Shown: piece by piece, positions 48,267-57,178 of the stretch
Layout: each line of letters opens with the position of its first letter
Position numbering within the stretch: position 1 is the first letter of the stretch
Source: an uncultured Lachnospiraceae bacterium
GTDB lineage: Bacteria; Bacillota; Clostridia; Lachnospirales; Lachnospiraceae
Length of the DNA: 64,000 nucleotides
Reading direction: 5' to 3'
Assembly: GCA_934339135.1 (NCBI GenBank)
Contig: CAKRHP010000004.1
Span: forward strand, 62,001 to 126,000
Notes under the pieces: generated by a model
Told to the model about the DNA's origin: nothing
Databases searched by the model: none
What the model saw: only the letters and a program-made list of their open reading frames with translations
Program-made: the position numbers and the translations under genes

Positions 48267-48273
48267 CCCCTCT
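48241..48273 (-). terminator. Hairpin with T-run across the 3' insertion junction
   Basis: AGAGGGG/CCCCTCT stem with a 14-nt loop, followed by TTTTTTG on minus. The GGGG..CCCC and T-run come from the protease gene itself (coding GIDYTHPSFL). The flanking AGA comes from the inserted block and extends the stem. It can act as terminator of the moxR-DUF58-transglutaminase unit. Confidence 0.65.
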
Positions 48274-48333
48274 GGTGTGAGTTAAACATAAAATATTGGC
48301 AAGGCTCTGTGTCCTGCCCTTTTATCCAATTAT

Positions 48334-51132
48334 TTATTTGCGCTGCCAGCCCCGGATCACAACTGTGTAAATCCTTCTCCAGACCTTTGCAGAAGATACT
48401 GCTCCCCGTTTTACACCCCGGATCAGACGGGTACATTCCCGAATCTCTTCCTTCGTACCGCTCTCCCGGTCAAATCGTGCCTTCTCCAACTGGCGATAAT
48501 ACTTTTCAATCAATCCATCCTCCATGCCTTTCGGATAAATCTGTCCCAAAAGCCGGATATATTCCTGATCCGTCATCTGTCCCGGTCTGCCATAACCACA
48601 GCAATGAAGCATCTGCTCCAGCTGGCGGTTCATCTCCAGTAAATATGCACCTGCTCCATGACATTTTTTCAGACGGCGTTTTCTGCGAAGCCGCTGGCTG
48701 TACCAGAGCAGCCAGATTATAAACAGTCCTGTTGCTGTGATCGCTATTTTTATCAAAACACCTCTAAGCTCTGGAGAAATCGTACTTGGATCCTTTGTCT
48801 GATCCGCCCCGACGTTTCCATCCGAAGTATCATCATTTCCGTTTCCATTTTGTGAAAGATCACCGGAATCATCCGGAAGTGTTGTCTCCTCTGGCTTGTC
48901 CGTTTCCTCTGTCTCCTCCGGCTCTGCAGTATCGGAAGCAGCTTTATCTTTACTTTCCGGATCGTTTTCCAGAAAGGCATCATCGCCGTAATCTGACTGA
49001 TCTTTCTGGTTTAACGTTGGATCCGGATTATTTTCCAAACCATTGGAAGCCGGATCGGTATTGCCTTCTGCTCCCGGCGTCAGATCTGCCACGATCCAGC
49101 CTGTGTTTAAACTATAAACCTCAGTCCATGCATGTGCCTCCATGTCCGGCACCTTTGCCGTGTATGTTCCATCCCCATTGTCCACAAAATCGGACACCGG
49201 TACACGATACCCGGATGCATAGCGTGCCGGCACACCCATGGCACGAAGCAGCACCGCGCCCGCTGTGGCATAATGTTCACAGTATCCCTTTTTCTGTACA
49301 AAAAGGAAATTTTCCACATAATCTGTTCCAAATTCCTTCATCTTCAGCTGCTTGCTGTATTCTGTATGGTCACTAAGATAACTTCGAAGATCATCAATGA
49401 TCTCATTGGCGGAAGAGGTATAAACAGACTCCGTGACACTGCTTGTCAAAGTAACGCGATTGTTCTTCAAAAGCTTCTTTGCAAGCCCTTTGGTTCTGGA
49501 AAGTCCCGTCCGCGGAAGCTGCAGATCTTCATTCATAATGTACTGGTAATATTTCCCCAGATTCTGATCTGAAACCTGTACATAGCCGTCGGCATCTGCA
49601 GATAACAGATTCTCTCCATCATCTGCAGATACTTTTTTCATTTTGTAGGATCCGTTTCCCACCGTATAGAAAATCATATCACTACTGCCAAGCAGACCAT
49701 CGGAATCTCCTTTTTTATCCTGTACATAATAAGGAGTATATCCTTTCTGAAGCAGATCCGCATTCTTCAGCATATTAGAAATGTCCCTATCGGTTTTCTG
49801 TATGGTCACCTCATAGCTTTTTACATCATCGCTCCGCCGAAATCCCCTGTCATGATCCAGCATCAGGGTTCCCATAGAATTACTGCTCAATTTGGAAAAA
49901 TACGGAAAATAAGCAAATGTCGTATTATTGTCCTTTGCATATTTTATTTTCATCGTAGCTGAGTTTTTCTTTCCAAGCTTTTCGGAATTTTCTAATACTT
50001 CATCGACACTTTGATCACTTTTCTCGACAACCGCATAGACCTGATATACCGTATAATCCTGTGTAAAAAGCTGATAGCACTTCTCGGAATCGAATAGACT
50101 GTCAAGCTTATCCCTGGACGGATTACTCCATTTGCCATTTTCGTATTTTGTGCCAATAAATCCTCGCAGATAAATGTCTTCACTCGGTTTCTCATCCACC
50201 GTGATGGTCAGTACCGTTTTCCCTGTAAAATTCGGGGAAGCGTTCGTCATGATCCCCGGCTGCTCAAGCCCCAGCAGATCCTGCAGCTTCTGGACCAGCT
50301 TGACACCCACGTCCGTAATTTCTCTTTCCACCCTATGCTGTGCCTTTAACAGCTTGTCCTCCCCCTGCAGAGCCTTATCCTTTGTCTCCAGGGAGATCCG
50401 GGCTCCCACACCCAAAATGGCCAGTATGCACACAAGCATCACCGGATAAAACAGCCAGTGGCGTACCTCCGCCACACTGATCTGGCGAAAATATCTGGAA
50501 CCACCCTTATGGTGGTTCTCTCCACACATCTGTACTCCCAGGATACCGGCGATCAACAGGATCATAGCGGGAATCGTCGGCGCCTTTCCCAAAAGCAGTC
50601 CCGCTGCAACAAACAACACCGGAGGCAGCGTCCCCAAAAACATTCCATGGCGGTGTACAAATGCTCTGGACATCAACAATCCCGCCAACAATTCCAGATC
50701 CAGCAAAAGCCATGTTCCACTGGCTCCGTGACGATGTGCTGCATAGGCATCAAATGTCCCTTTCACCTGATAGTAATACACATTCTGACGATACGCTACC
50801 GCATCTCGCAAGGTCACAAAATCCTTCTGCAAATGTCCCATATACCGAATAGACAAAATTCCCCATACAATCAATGTGAGTACCAATAGGAAATCTGCTG
50901 CCGGATATTTGATCACCGGAATTTTCAAACGACGTTTCATCCGGAATTCTATTTTCCGAAATGGTGCCGCCGCCAGAAAAGAAAACCATAGAGATGCTGC
51001 CGCCAGTGCCACCGCAAATTTATATAAACTTCCTGCTTTTAAAAATATAGAATATGCACAGAGATGCATTCCAAAAAGCAGCATGAAAAGACATATTCCC
51101 TGCATAATAAACGGTTTTCTTTTCCCCTTCAT
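48334..51132 (-). CDS. Membrane-bound transglutaminase-like protein with C-terminal DUF4129-type region
   Basis: 932 residues. Several N-terminal membrane spans (about residues 8-250) are followed by a large extracytoplasmic region, then a transglutaminase-like core: GYCEHYATAGAVLLRAMGVP near residue 617 with the Cys, EAHAWTEVY with the His, and VADLTPG with the Asp. A Glu/Asp/Thr-rich linker, a further span (about 800-820) and a cytoplasmic DUF4129-like helical tail end the protein. Partner genes moxR and DUF58 precede it in the usual order. The ATG at 51132 is 7 nt after AAAGGA. The substrate is unknown. Confidence 0.9.
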   Translation of the reverse strand: MKGKRKPFIMQGICLFMLLFGMHLCAYSIFLKAGSLYKFAVALAAASLWFSFLAAAPFRKIEFRMKRRLKIPVIKYPAADFLLVLTLIVWGILSIRYMGHLQKDFVTLRDAVAYRQNVYYYQVKGTFDAYAAHRHGASGTWLLLDLELLAGLLMSRAFVHRHGMFLGTLPPVLFVAAGLLLGKAPTIPAMILLIAGILGVQMCGENHHKGGSRYFRQISVAEVRHWLFYPVMLVCILAILGVGARISLETKDKALQGEDKLLKAQHRVEREITDVGVKLVQKLQDLLGLEQPGIMTNASPNFTGKTVLTITVDEKPSEDIYLRGFIGTKYENGKWSNPSRDKLDSLFDSEKCYQLFTQDYTVYQVYAVVEKSDQSVDEVLENSEKLGKKNSATMKIKYAKDNNTTFAYFPYFSKLSSNSMGTLMLDHDRGFRRSDDVKSYEVTIQKTDRDISNMLKNADLLQKGYTPYYVQDKKGDSDGLLGSSDMIFYTVGNGSYKMKKVSADDGENLLSADADGYVQVSDQNLGKYYQYIMNEDLQLPRTGLSRTKGLAKKLLKNNRVTLTSSVTESVYTSSANEIIDDLRSYLSDHTEYSKQLKMKEFGTDYVENFLFVQKKGYCEHYATAGAVLLRAMGVPARYASGYRVPVSDFVDNGDGTYTAKVPDMEAHAWTEVYSLNTGWIVADLTPGAEGNTDPASNGLENNPDPTLNQKDQSDYGDDAFLENDPESKDKAASDTAEPEETEETDKPEETTLPDDSGDLSQNGNGNDDTSDGNVGADQTKDPSTISPELRGVLIKIAITATGLFIIWLLWYSQRLRRKRRLKKCHGAGAYLLEMNRQLEQMLHCCGYGRPGQMTDQEYIRLLGQIYPKGMEDGLIEKYYRQLEKARFDRESGTKEEIRECTRLIRGVKRGAVSSAKVWRRIYTVVIRGWQRK

Positions 51133-51154
51133 TGTCCATTCCTTTCTCAGCCCG

Positions 51155-52285
51155 CTATACGACAAGCTCCTTCGCTCCCAGCTGGCGTTCAATATCCGAA
51201 ACATCACCACTGTAACGACCTTCCACCTCACCGTTCCTCTTCAGGGTCAGCTCCGTGGTCAACTCCAGACAGGTAACTCCCGGTGTCTCGTGATATTTCT
51301 GTCGATACAGCTCCTGCAGATCTTTTTTGTCATGATATACTGAAAGCTGTCCCAGTTGAAACAGCATCTCAAATATATTTTCCTCATTTTCAATCCGATA
51401 TCTGCAAATATCATTGGTCTGGGTATCAAACCAGATCACATGATGGCGACATCCTTCTACAACCATAGAATGACTGACCGATGCCAATATCTGCAAATAA
51501 CTGTCTCTTCTGGTTTCGTCCTTTCTATAGTGCCCCGCCGGTTGATAAAGATCCAGATAAAAGTCCACCGGACATCCCAACGGCATCGATTGCTCTCTCA
51601 CCATCATTTCCCCTGTCTTTGCCGACAGCTTCCAGTGAATGCTCCTCAGTTTGTCTCCCGGCTGATAGTCCCGGATCTGGAACACCTCAGACGGATCATC
51701 TCCTCCGCGTTCTTTGGAATGTTCCTCGCTCTCCCCTGCAAAATCGCGGCTCTGACGGCTTACCATCACCGGCACCTCACTGATCCTTGGCAGCACCAGC
51801 ATTGTCTCCGGCTCCAATGCCTTCCAGTATTTTGCAGACAAAGGCAGTGCCATCAATCCCAAAAAATCATAGCACCAGACCTTTGCAATCTCCATCCGGA
51901 TATTTCCCACGCATCTGGTCTGATACTCCGCCTTGATCTTCGATGTTTTACGACTTCCTGCCAAAGATGTATAAAACCATGTTTTCTCGGTCTTCTGTCC
52001 CATAGGCAGCTTTCCTTTGACCAGCACAGCCACTTTGCCTCCAGCGGGGAAGCCCCCCGTAGTCACATGCAGCAATACCGGTGTCTTTTGTCCCTGTTCC
52101 ACTACCGGAATGGGCAGCTCCATACGAATGGTCATATGACGCACTGTCGGGATCAATGTCAGCAGCAAAAAAACAGGAAGTGCAAGTTCCACATAAAACA
52201 GCATCAAAAAGCTGGTGCTTCCATAAAGTACAGCAGTATATATCGTTGCTGCGATCACGATCAAATAAGTGATTAATCTTTTCAC
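51155..52285 (-). CDS. DUF58 domain-containing protein
   Basis: 376 residues. Two N-terminal membrane spans (residues 1-45), a beta-rich domain, and the DUF58 signature REYQ-type motif seen here as RDYQPGDKLRSIHWKLSAKT near residue 208. DUF58 proteins are associated with MoxR AAA+ ATPases and transglutaminase-like proteins in a widespread but poorly understood system. It lies 81 nt after moxR and 22 nt before the transglutaminase gene. Confidence 0.92.
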   Translation of the reverse strand: MKRLITYLIVIAATIYTAVLYGSTSFLMLFYVELALPVFLLLTLIPTVRHMTIRMELPIPVVEQGQKTPVLLHVTTGGFPAGGKVAVLVKGKLPMGQKTEKTWFYTSLAGSRKTSKIKAEYQTRCVGNIRMEIAKVWCYDFLGLMALPLSAKYWKALEPETMLVLPRISEVPVMVSRQSRDFAGESEEHSKERGGDDPSEVFQIRDYQPGDKLRSIHWKLSAKTGEMMVREQSMPLGCPVDFYLDLYQPAGHYRKDETRRDSYLQILASVSHSMVVEGCRHHVIWFDTQTNDICRYRIENEENIFEMLFQLGQLSVYHDKKDLQELYRQKYHETPGVTCLELTTELTLKRNGEVEGRYSGDVSDIERQLGAKELVV

Positions 52286-52366
52286 GTTAATAACCTGACC
52301 TTTCTTTCATCAGAAGGGATTCCGCCATAACGGTTCATCCGATATCAGACTTTTGATTCTGCGCCA

Positions 52367-53347
52367 CTACTTTCTTACTTTTGGCTTACGAACACTTTCC
52401 ATAATCTGCTCCAGAACGGTATCCGCAGTGACATGACCCACCCGCGCCTTGGAATTTAGCACCAGACGATGTCCTGCTACCGCCGGAAACACCTCTGTCA
52501 CGTCATTCGGCACAACAAAGTCGCGACCGGATAAAAATGCGGCTGCTTTTGCCATTTTGGCCAATGCGATGGTTCCACGGGGACTCATACCAAGTTCCAC
52601 AAGGGAATGTTCTCTCGTCGCTCTTGCCAGCGCAACAATATATGCATAAATTTCATCATGAAGAAAAACATTCTCCACCTCAGCCTGTATCATGGTCAGC
52701 TCCTGTGCCGGGATCACTCCCTGTACATCACTTAACTGTATTCCATTACTTCTTCCCTTGGCAATGGCAATCTCGTTCTCCGCATCCGGATATCCCATGG
52801 TCATACAGATCATAAAGCGGTCCAGCTGGGATTCCGGCAAAAGCTGCGTTCCGACACTTCCCACCGGATTCTCTGTGGCAATCACCACGAAAGGCTCCGG
52901 CACACGTCTTGTCACACCATCCACAGTGACATTGCCCTCTTCCATAACCTCCAGCAGTGCCGACTGTGTCTTAGGAGAGGTCCGGTTGATCTCATCCGCC
53001 AGAAACAGATTACACATGATCGCTCCCGGCTGATAAACGAATGCCCCCTGCGCCTTATCGTACATGGAAAATCCCAGAATGTCTGCCGGCAGCACATCCG
53101 GTGTAAACTGCATACGGTGGCTGTCCATCTCCATCGCTCCCGCAAATGCCATCGCAAGGGTTGTCTTACCGACACCCGGAATATCATCGATCAGGATATG
53201 TCCCCCCGCCAGTATCGCAGACATGGCAAGCTTGACACATTCATCCTTACCGATCACTACCTTTTTTACCTCATTCATCACTGCATATGCTTCCTGAAAA
53301 TATCTCTCGTCCATTGATCTAACACCAAACCTTTCTCCATTTTTCAT
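52367..53347 (-). CDS. MoxR family AAA+ ATPase
   Basis: 326-residue MoxR-type ATPase, presumed chaperone or metal-insertion factor for the DUF58 partner. Walker A PGVGKTTLAMAFAG near residue 57, Walker B NLFLADEINRTSPKTQSALL, then VIATENPVGSVGTQLLPESQ and the sensor-2 region. The ATG at 53345-53347 has GGAG 8 nt upstream; this ribosome site lies inside the tail of the interrupted protease frame, whose stop (TAA) abuts the start as TAAATG. An internal ATG at residue 12 is an alternative. No promoter of its own is visible. Confidence 0.93.
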   Translation of the reverse strand: MKNGERFGVRSMDERYFQEAYAVMNEVKKVVIGKDECVKLAMSAILAGGHILIDDIPGVGKTTLAMAFAGAMEMDSHRMQFTPDVLPADILGFSMYDKAQGAFVYQPGAIMCNLFLADEINRTSPKTQSALLEVMEEGNVTVDGVTRRVPEPFVVIATENPVGSVGTQLLPESQLDRFMICMTMGYPDAENEIAIAKGRSNGIQLSDVQGVIPAQELTMIQAEVENVFLHDEIYAYIVALARATREHSLVELGMSPRGTIALAKMAKAAAFLSGRDFVVPNDVTEVFPAVAGHRLVLNSKARVGHVTADTVLEQIMESVRKPKVRK

Positions 53348-53680
53348 TTATCGAACTCCAGCCCCCGTATCAATAATCCCGAACATCACGCCCTGTCCAA
53401 AAAGCTCCAGGCGAGGCTGTCTGCGCACCCTGGCAATTCCGGTTTCCTCCAGCATCTGCGTAGAGCTTAGCAAGCCAAAGCATCTGGGAATCTCCAATTC
53501 TGCATTCCTGCGGCTGCTGTCCACCCGCGTTCCCTCCAGATACACAACCGCAAACCGGGAGCTTGCCAGCTGATAGCACTCTGTTTCATACTGCTCCGGT
53601 ACCAGTTCCGGCCGGTTTCCGTACTCTACAATATAGTCCTCATACTCTTCCGAATAAATTTTGTCCTGACACTCCAACAC
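53348..53680 (-). pseudogene. Subtilisin-like (S8) protease, 5' part of a split gene
   Basis: 110 codons starting MLECQDKIYSEEYEDYIVEY. It contains the N-terminal prodomain-like region and the first catalytic strand LFGQGVMFGIIDTG with the Asp at residue 104. After DTG the frame reads AGVR and stops, where a protease would continue with IDYTHP. That continuation exists at 48243-48266. The start is TTG at 53678-53680 with GGAGG 7 nt upstream. It follows clpX by 108 nt. It may still be translated and couple to moxR. Confidence 0.9.
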
Positions 53681-53788
53681 ATCCCCTCCCGGATCAAACT
53701 GATGCCACGGATCGCTCCATTGCCATCTGCTTTTGACTCTTGCATCATTATATTATGCAAAAGCTTCCTATCCGGTGAATACTCTGGC

Positions 53789-55213
53789 TTAATCCGGACG
53801 TTGTGTCAGTAACGTTGCTTCGCCGCTCTCTCTCATCTCAATCTTTGGTGATCCGTGATGCTCAATATAATCTTCGGTGATAGTCACTCTTCCAATAAGA
53901 TCATCCTTCGGAATCTCATACATGATATCCAGCATAAACTCCTCGATGATTGCCCGAAGTGCTCTGGCGCCGGTCTTTTTCTCTGCAGCTTTTTTTGCAA
54001 TGGCTTTTACTGCCTCCGGATCAAACTGCAGATCTACCTCGTCCAGCAGAAGAAGCTTCTGATACTGCTTGAGGATTGCATTTTTCGGCTCTGTCATCAC
54101 TCTTGCCAGCATCTCCTCTGTCATTGCCTGCAGCGAGAAGATCACCGGCAGACGTCCCAGAAACTCCGGAATCATACCAAACTCTCTGAGATCCTCTACG
54201 GTCACCTTAGACAAAATGTTTTCATCCTTGTCATAGGCATCCGAAAGCTCTGCCTGAAAACCGATGGACGCCTGACTCGTAAGACGTTTCTTGATAATCT
54301 TGTCAAGCTCCGGAAATGCTCCGCCACAGATAAACAGAATATTTCTGGTATCGATCGTGGTCATTGGCACCATGGCATTTTTGTTGGTGGCCCCCACCGG
54401 TACCTCCACCTCACTGCCCTCCAAAAGTTTTAACATTCCCTGCTGCACGGATTCACCGCTGACATCACGGCTGTTGGTATTACGCTTTTTGGCAATCTTG
54501 TCAATCTCATCAATAAAGATAATTCCCTGCTGCGCCTTCTCCACATCATTGTCCGCTGCTGCCAGAAGCTTTGACAATACGCTCTCCACATCATCACCAA
54601 TATAGCCCGCCTCGGTGAGACTGGTAGCATCCGTGATCGCCAGAGGCACCTGCAGGATCCTCGCCAAAGTCTTCACAAGATAGGTCTTACCACAACCGGT
54701 AGGTCCCACCATCAGAATATTGGACTTCTCAATCTCGATCTCGTCCATTGTGTCTGTCAGAACACGCTTATAGTGATTGTAAACTGCTACAGACATCACC
54801 TTTTTGGCATAATCCTGTCCGATCACATACTCGTCCAGATGCTTTTTAATAATATGCGGAGCCGGAAGATGACGGATATCTATGATACCTTTCGTATCTC
54901 CGTTTTCTCCCTCCCCGGCTTCTGCCTTTGGTTCTTCCTTCTTCTTTTTTAATTTCTGATTTTGGGGAATATCCTCAAATCCGTTTGGGCCACCGGTAAA
55001 CATGTCCATATACGGCGGCATACCACCCATCATCCCCGGAAATCCCCCCATATTTCCCATGGAATCGAATGTTTTCTGCATACAATCTGCACAGATGCAG
55101 ATATTATTCGGAATATGGATCATCTTACCGGCTTTGCTCTCCGGTCGTCTGCAAAGATAGCAGACCTGCTCATATTCCGAGTTGTCATTCTGGTTATTTT
55201 TATCCTCAGCCAT
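53789..55213 (-). CDS. clpX: ClpX-type AAA+ unfoldase, variant with G/M-rich linker
   Basis: 474 residues. N-terminal C4 zinc domain (CYLCRRPESK..CICADC), then an unusual Gly/Met/Pro-rich stretch (MGNMGGFPGMMGGMPPYMDM) and a charged linker, followed by the ATPase. Walker A is VGPTGCGKTYL near residue 172, the pore loop is GYIG, Walker B IIFIDEIDKIAKK, and the ClpP-docking IGF loop is present (ASIGFQ). So it should partner ClpP. The linker insert and divergent zinc domain suggest a second ClpX paralog and not the housekeeping copy. No clpP or tig is adjacent. Confidence 0.9.
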   Translation of the reverse strand: MAEDKNNQNDNSEYEQVCYLCRRPESKAGKMIHIPNNICICADCMQKTFDSMGNMGGFPGMMGGMPPYMDMFTGGPNGFEDIPQNQKLKKKKEEPKAEAGEGENGDTKGIIDIRHLPAPHIIKKHLDEYVIGQDYAKKVMSVAVYNHYKRVLTDTMDEIEIEKSNILMVGPTGCGKTYLVKTLARILQVPLAITDATSLTEAGYIGDDVESVLSKLLAAADNDVEKAQQGIIFIDEIDKIAKKRNTNSRDVSGESVQQGMLKLLEGSEVEVPVGATNKNAMVPMTTIDTRNILFICGGAFPELDKIIKKRLTSQASIGFQAELSDAYDKDENILSKVTVEDLREFGMIPEFLGRLPVIFSLQAMTEEMLARVMTEPKNAILKQYQKLLLLDEVDLQFDPEAVKAIAKKAAEKKTGARALRAIIEEFMLDIMYEIPKDDLIGRVTITEDYIEHHGSPKIEMRESGEATLLTQRPD

Positions 55214-55230
55214 GTTAATCTCCATTTCTG

Positions 55231-56889
55231 TTATTTATCAAAATCATAAAAACTTCTTCCAAAACTTTCCCTCGTTTTCTTTCGATTCTTTTTCATTTTT
55301 CTTGCACTGATGCTGCTGCCACCGTCAGACATCTTTACTCCGATTGTACGACGACTACTGGTATAATCTGCCCCGCGGCGTCTGCGCCCCTTGCGCTTGC
55401 TTGCCGAGAAGGAACGACGGCTGTTTAAGGACATGCCCCCGGAAGACCGACGGCTTCTCGTACGGCTTCTGCGTTTGCGGCGGGAATTCATCCGGTAATT
55501 AAGTACCAGCAGAACGATCAGAAGGATCACAAGCGCTGCCACGATCACCAAAACCACTCTGTCCCTGAAAAAGGACACCATATTATAAAAACTGTACTTA
55601 ATTCCGGACAGCTTCTGCAGGATCACTGCATGCCTTTTATTATTGGTCTTGATCTGCTTGATCTCGGAATCCACGATCCGGCGGGATGCCTCATCCAAAT
55701 GTGACGCTGATTTGGAACTGTCATAAATGATATCCGTAGAACCCACCATACGCCCGTCGTATGTGTATTTTACGGTTCCGATCACATTCTCGCCATTCTG
55801 CAGCTTCACTGAATTGTCATACCGGATCTCCTGCTTTGCCTTCTTGAGTCCGACCCCCTTAGGAAGGATCACCGCAGACTCTGCCGACAGACGAAGAGGG
55901 GACTGATCTGCATTGAAATAACTGTCAAAGGTATTGAACAGATTTTCATTGACGTTACTGTTCTCGCCATTCACTGCGTGCTTGGAATACTTCTCAAACG
56001 CAAAATCCAGAATCTTTGCGGTATCTGTATACTCATTTGGCTCTCCCTGTTTCGGGCTGTTGCCCTTCATAATAACTGACACCAGCTGCATGCCATCCTT
56101 CTCCGCAAAAGTAACCAGCGTAGAATGTGCCATGGAAGTATAACCTGTCTTGCCACCGACCACATAGTCCTTCTCATAACGGCTGCCAGTCTCATAACCA
56201 TTAATCATCTGATGATGGTTCAGAAGCTGTCCACCGAGGATCTCGCCGGCTTTTCTCTTGTTCGTAGACTTCACCTTATAAGTTCTGGTACCACAGATCT
56301 TCTGGAAAGAAGGATTCTTCCATGCCTCTCGGGCAATACATGCCATATCATAAGCAGAAGTATAATGATCATCATTGTGAAGTCCGTTTGGATTCATAAA
56401 ATGCGTATCCTTCAGTCCAAGCTGTGCCACGCGTTCATTCATCATATTCACGAAGTTATCCACACTGCCTGCCACATGATCGGCTGCCACCAGACACATT
56501 TCATTGGCCGACTGGAGCATGATACCGTAAAGCACCTGCTCGATCGTAAACTTCTCCCCCGGTACACAATACATAGAAGAGCTTCCCGTCTCAATACCGT
56601 GGGCCTCTGCCTCCGTAAAGGTGACCACATCGCTCGGAGAGCTGTTCTCCAAAGTCAGAAGGGATGTCATGATCTTTGTGATACTGGCCGGATAATGCTT
56701 TTTATGAATATTCTTGGAATAAAGCACCGTCCCCGTGGAAAGCTCCATAACGATCGCTGATGCACTGCTGAGACTTCCTTTCTCCGGTCCCTTCGGCCAC
56801 TTCGCTGCCGCCTGTGCTGTTGAACTGCAGATACTCCCTACCATGATAATTCCCGCCATCAAAGCGGCAAATATTTTCTTTCTTTTCAT
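55231..56889 (-). CDS. D-alanyl-D-alanine carboxypeptidase (DacF-like, family S11)
   Basis: 552-residue peptidoglycan enzyme that trims stem pentapeptides. It has a cleavable signal peptide (about 1-28), the SxxK motif SITK at residue 69, the SxN motif in LQSANEMC, and KTG in VVGGKTGYTS. After the catalytic and beta domains come one membrane span near residue 430 (VLVIVAALVILLIVLLVLNY) and an Arg/Ser-rich cytoplasmic tail of about 100 residues, unusual for DacF. The start at 56889 lies 6 nt after GAGG. It is transcribed toward clpX with a 17-nt gap. Confidence 0.92.
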   Translation of the reverse strand: MKRKKIFAALMAGIIMVGSICSSTAQAAAKWPKGPEKGSLSSASAIVMELSTGTVLYSKNIHKKHYPASITKIMTSLLTLENSSPSDVVTFTEAEAHGIETGSSSMYCVPGEKFTIEQVLYGIMLQSANEMCLVAADHVAGSVDNFVNMMNERVAQLGLKDTHFMNPNGLHNDDHYTSAYDMACIAREAWKNPSFQKICGTRTYKVKSTNKRKAGEILGGQLLNHHQMINGYETGSRYEKDYVVGGKTGYTSMAHSTLVTFAEKDGMQLVSVIMKGNSPKQGEPNEYTDTAKILDFAFEKYSKHAVNGENSNVNENLFNTFDSYFNADQSPLRLSAESAVILPKGVGLKKAKQEIRYDNSVKLQNGENVIGTVKYTYDGRMVGSTDIIYDSSKSASHLDEASRRIVDSEIKQIKTNNKRHAVILQKLSGIKYSFYNMVSFFRDRVVLVIVAALVILLIVLLVLNYRMNSRRKRRSRTRSRRSSGGMSLNSRRSFSASKRKGRRRRGADYTSSRRTIGVKMSDGGSSISARKMKKNRKKTRESFGRSFYDFDK

Positions 56890-57001
56890 CATAAACCTCA
56901 TTTCATATCATCTTCGTTTCTGTGCCAGACACACAGTCTTTCCATAGTCTTTTCCCAATACGCTGTCATATAAGCACACTTAAATATAAGTATAATATTA
57001 T

Positions 57002-57030
57002 TTGCATGAAAACGCAACTTATGTTATACT
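57002..57030 (+). promoter_or_regulatory. Promoter of tRNA-Arg
   Basis: -35 TTGCAT (57002-57007), 17-bp spacer, -10 TATACT (57025-57030), 18 nt before the tRNA. Confidence 0.65.
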
Positions 57031-57047
57031 TATCGCTGATATAAATT

Positions 57048-57119
57048 GTTTCCTTAGTTAAATGGATATAACGGCCCCCTCCTAAGGGGCAGTTGAGGGT
57101 TCGATTCCCCCAGGAAACG
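57048..57119 (+). tRNA. tRNA-Arg (anticodon CCT)
   Basis: The cloverleaf can be drawn: acceptor GTTTCCT/AGGAAAC, D stem GTTA/TAAC, anticodon stem GCCCC/GGGGC with loop CTCCTAA giving anticodon CCT (57081-57083), and T arm with TTCGATT loop. The T stem has one A-C mismatch. CCA is not encoded. It reads AGG codons. Its own promoter and terminator flank it. Confidence 0.92.
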
Positions 57120-57123
57120 CTGA

Positions 57124-57178
57124 AACAGGATTTGAGTGATGCCTATGAAAAAGGCAGCTCAAATCCTGTTTGTTTTTA
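57124..57178 (+). terminator. Terminator of tRNA-Arg, overlapping the end of a convergent gene
   Basis: Perfect 12-bp arms ACAGGATTTGAG/CTCAAATCCTGT with an inner GCCT/AGGC pairing, followed by TTGTTTTTA on plus. The distal arm also encodes the last residues and stop of the minus-strand DUF4317-like gene. Confidence 0.85.
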
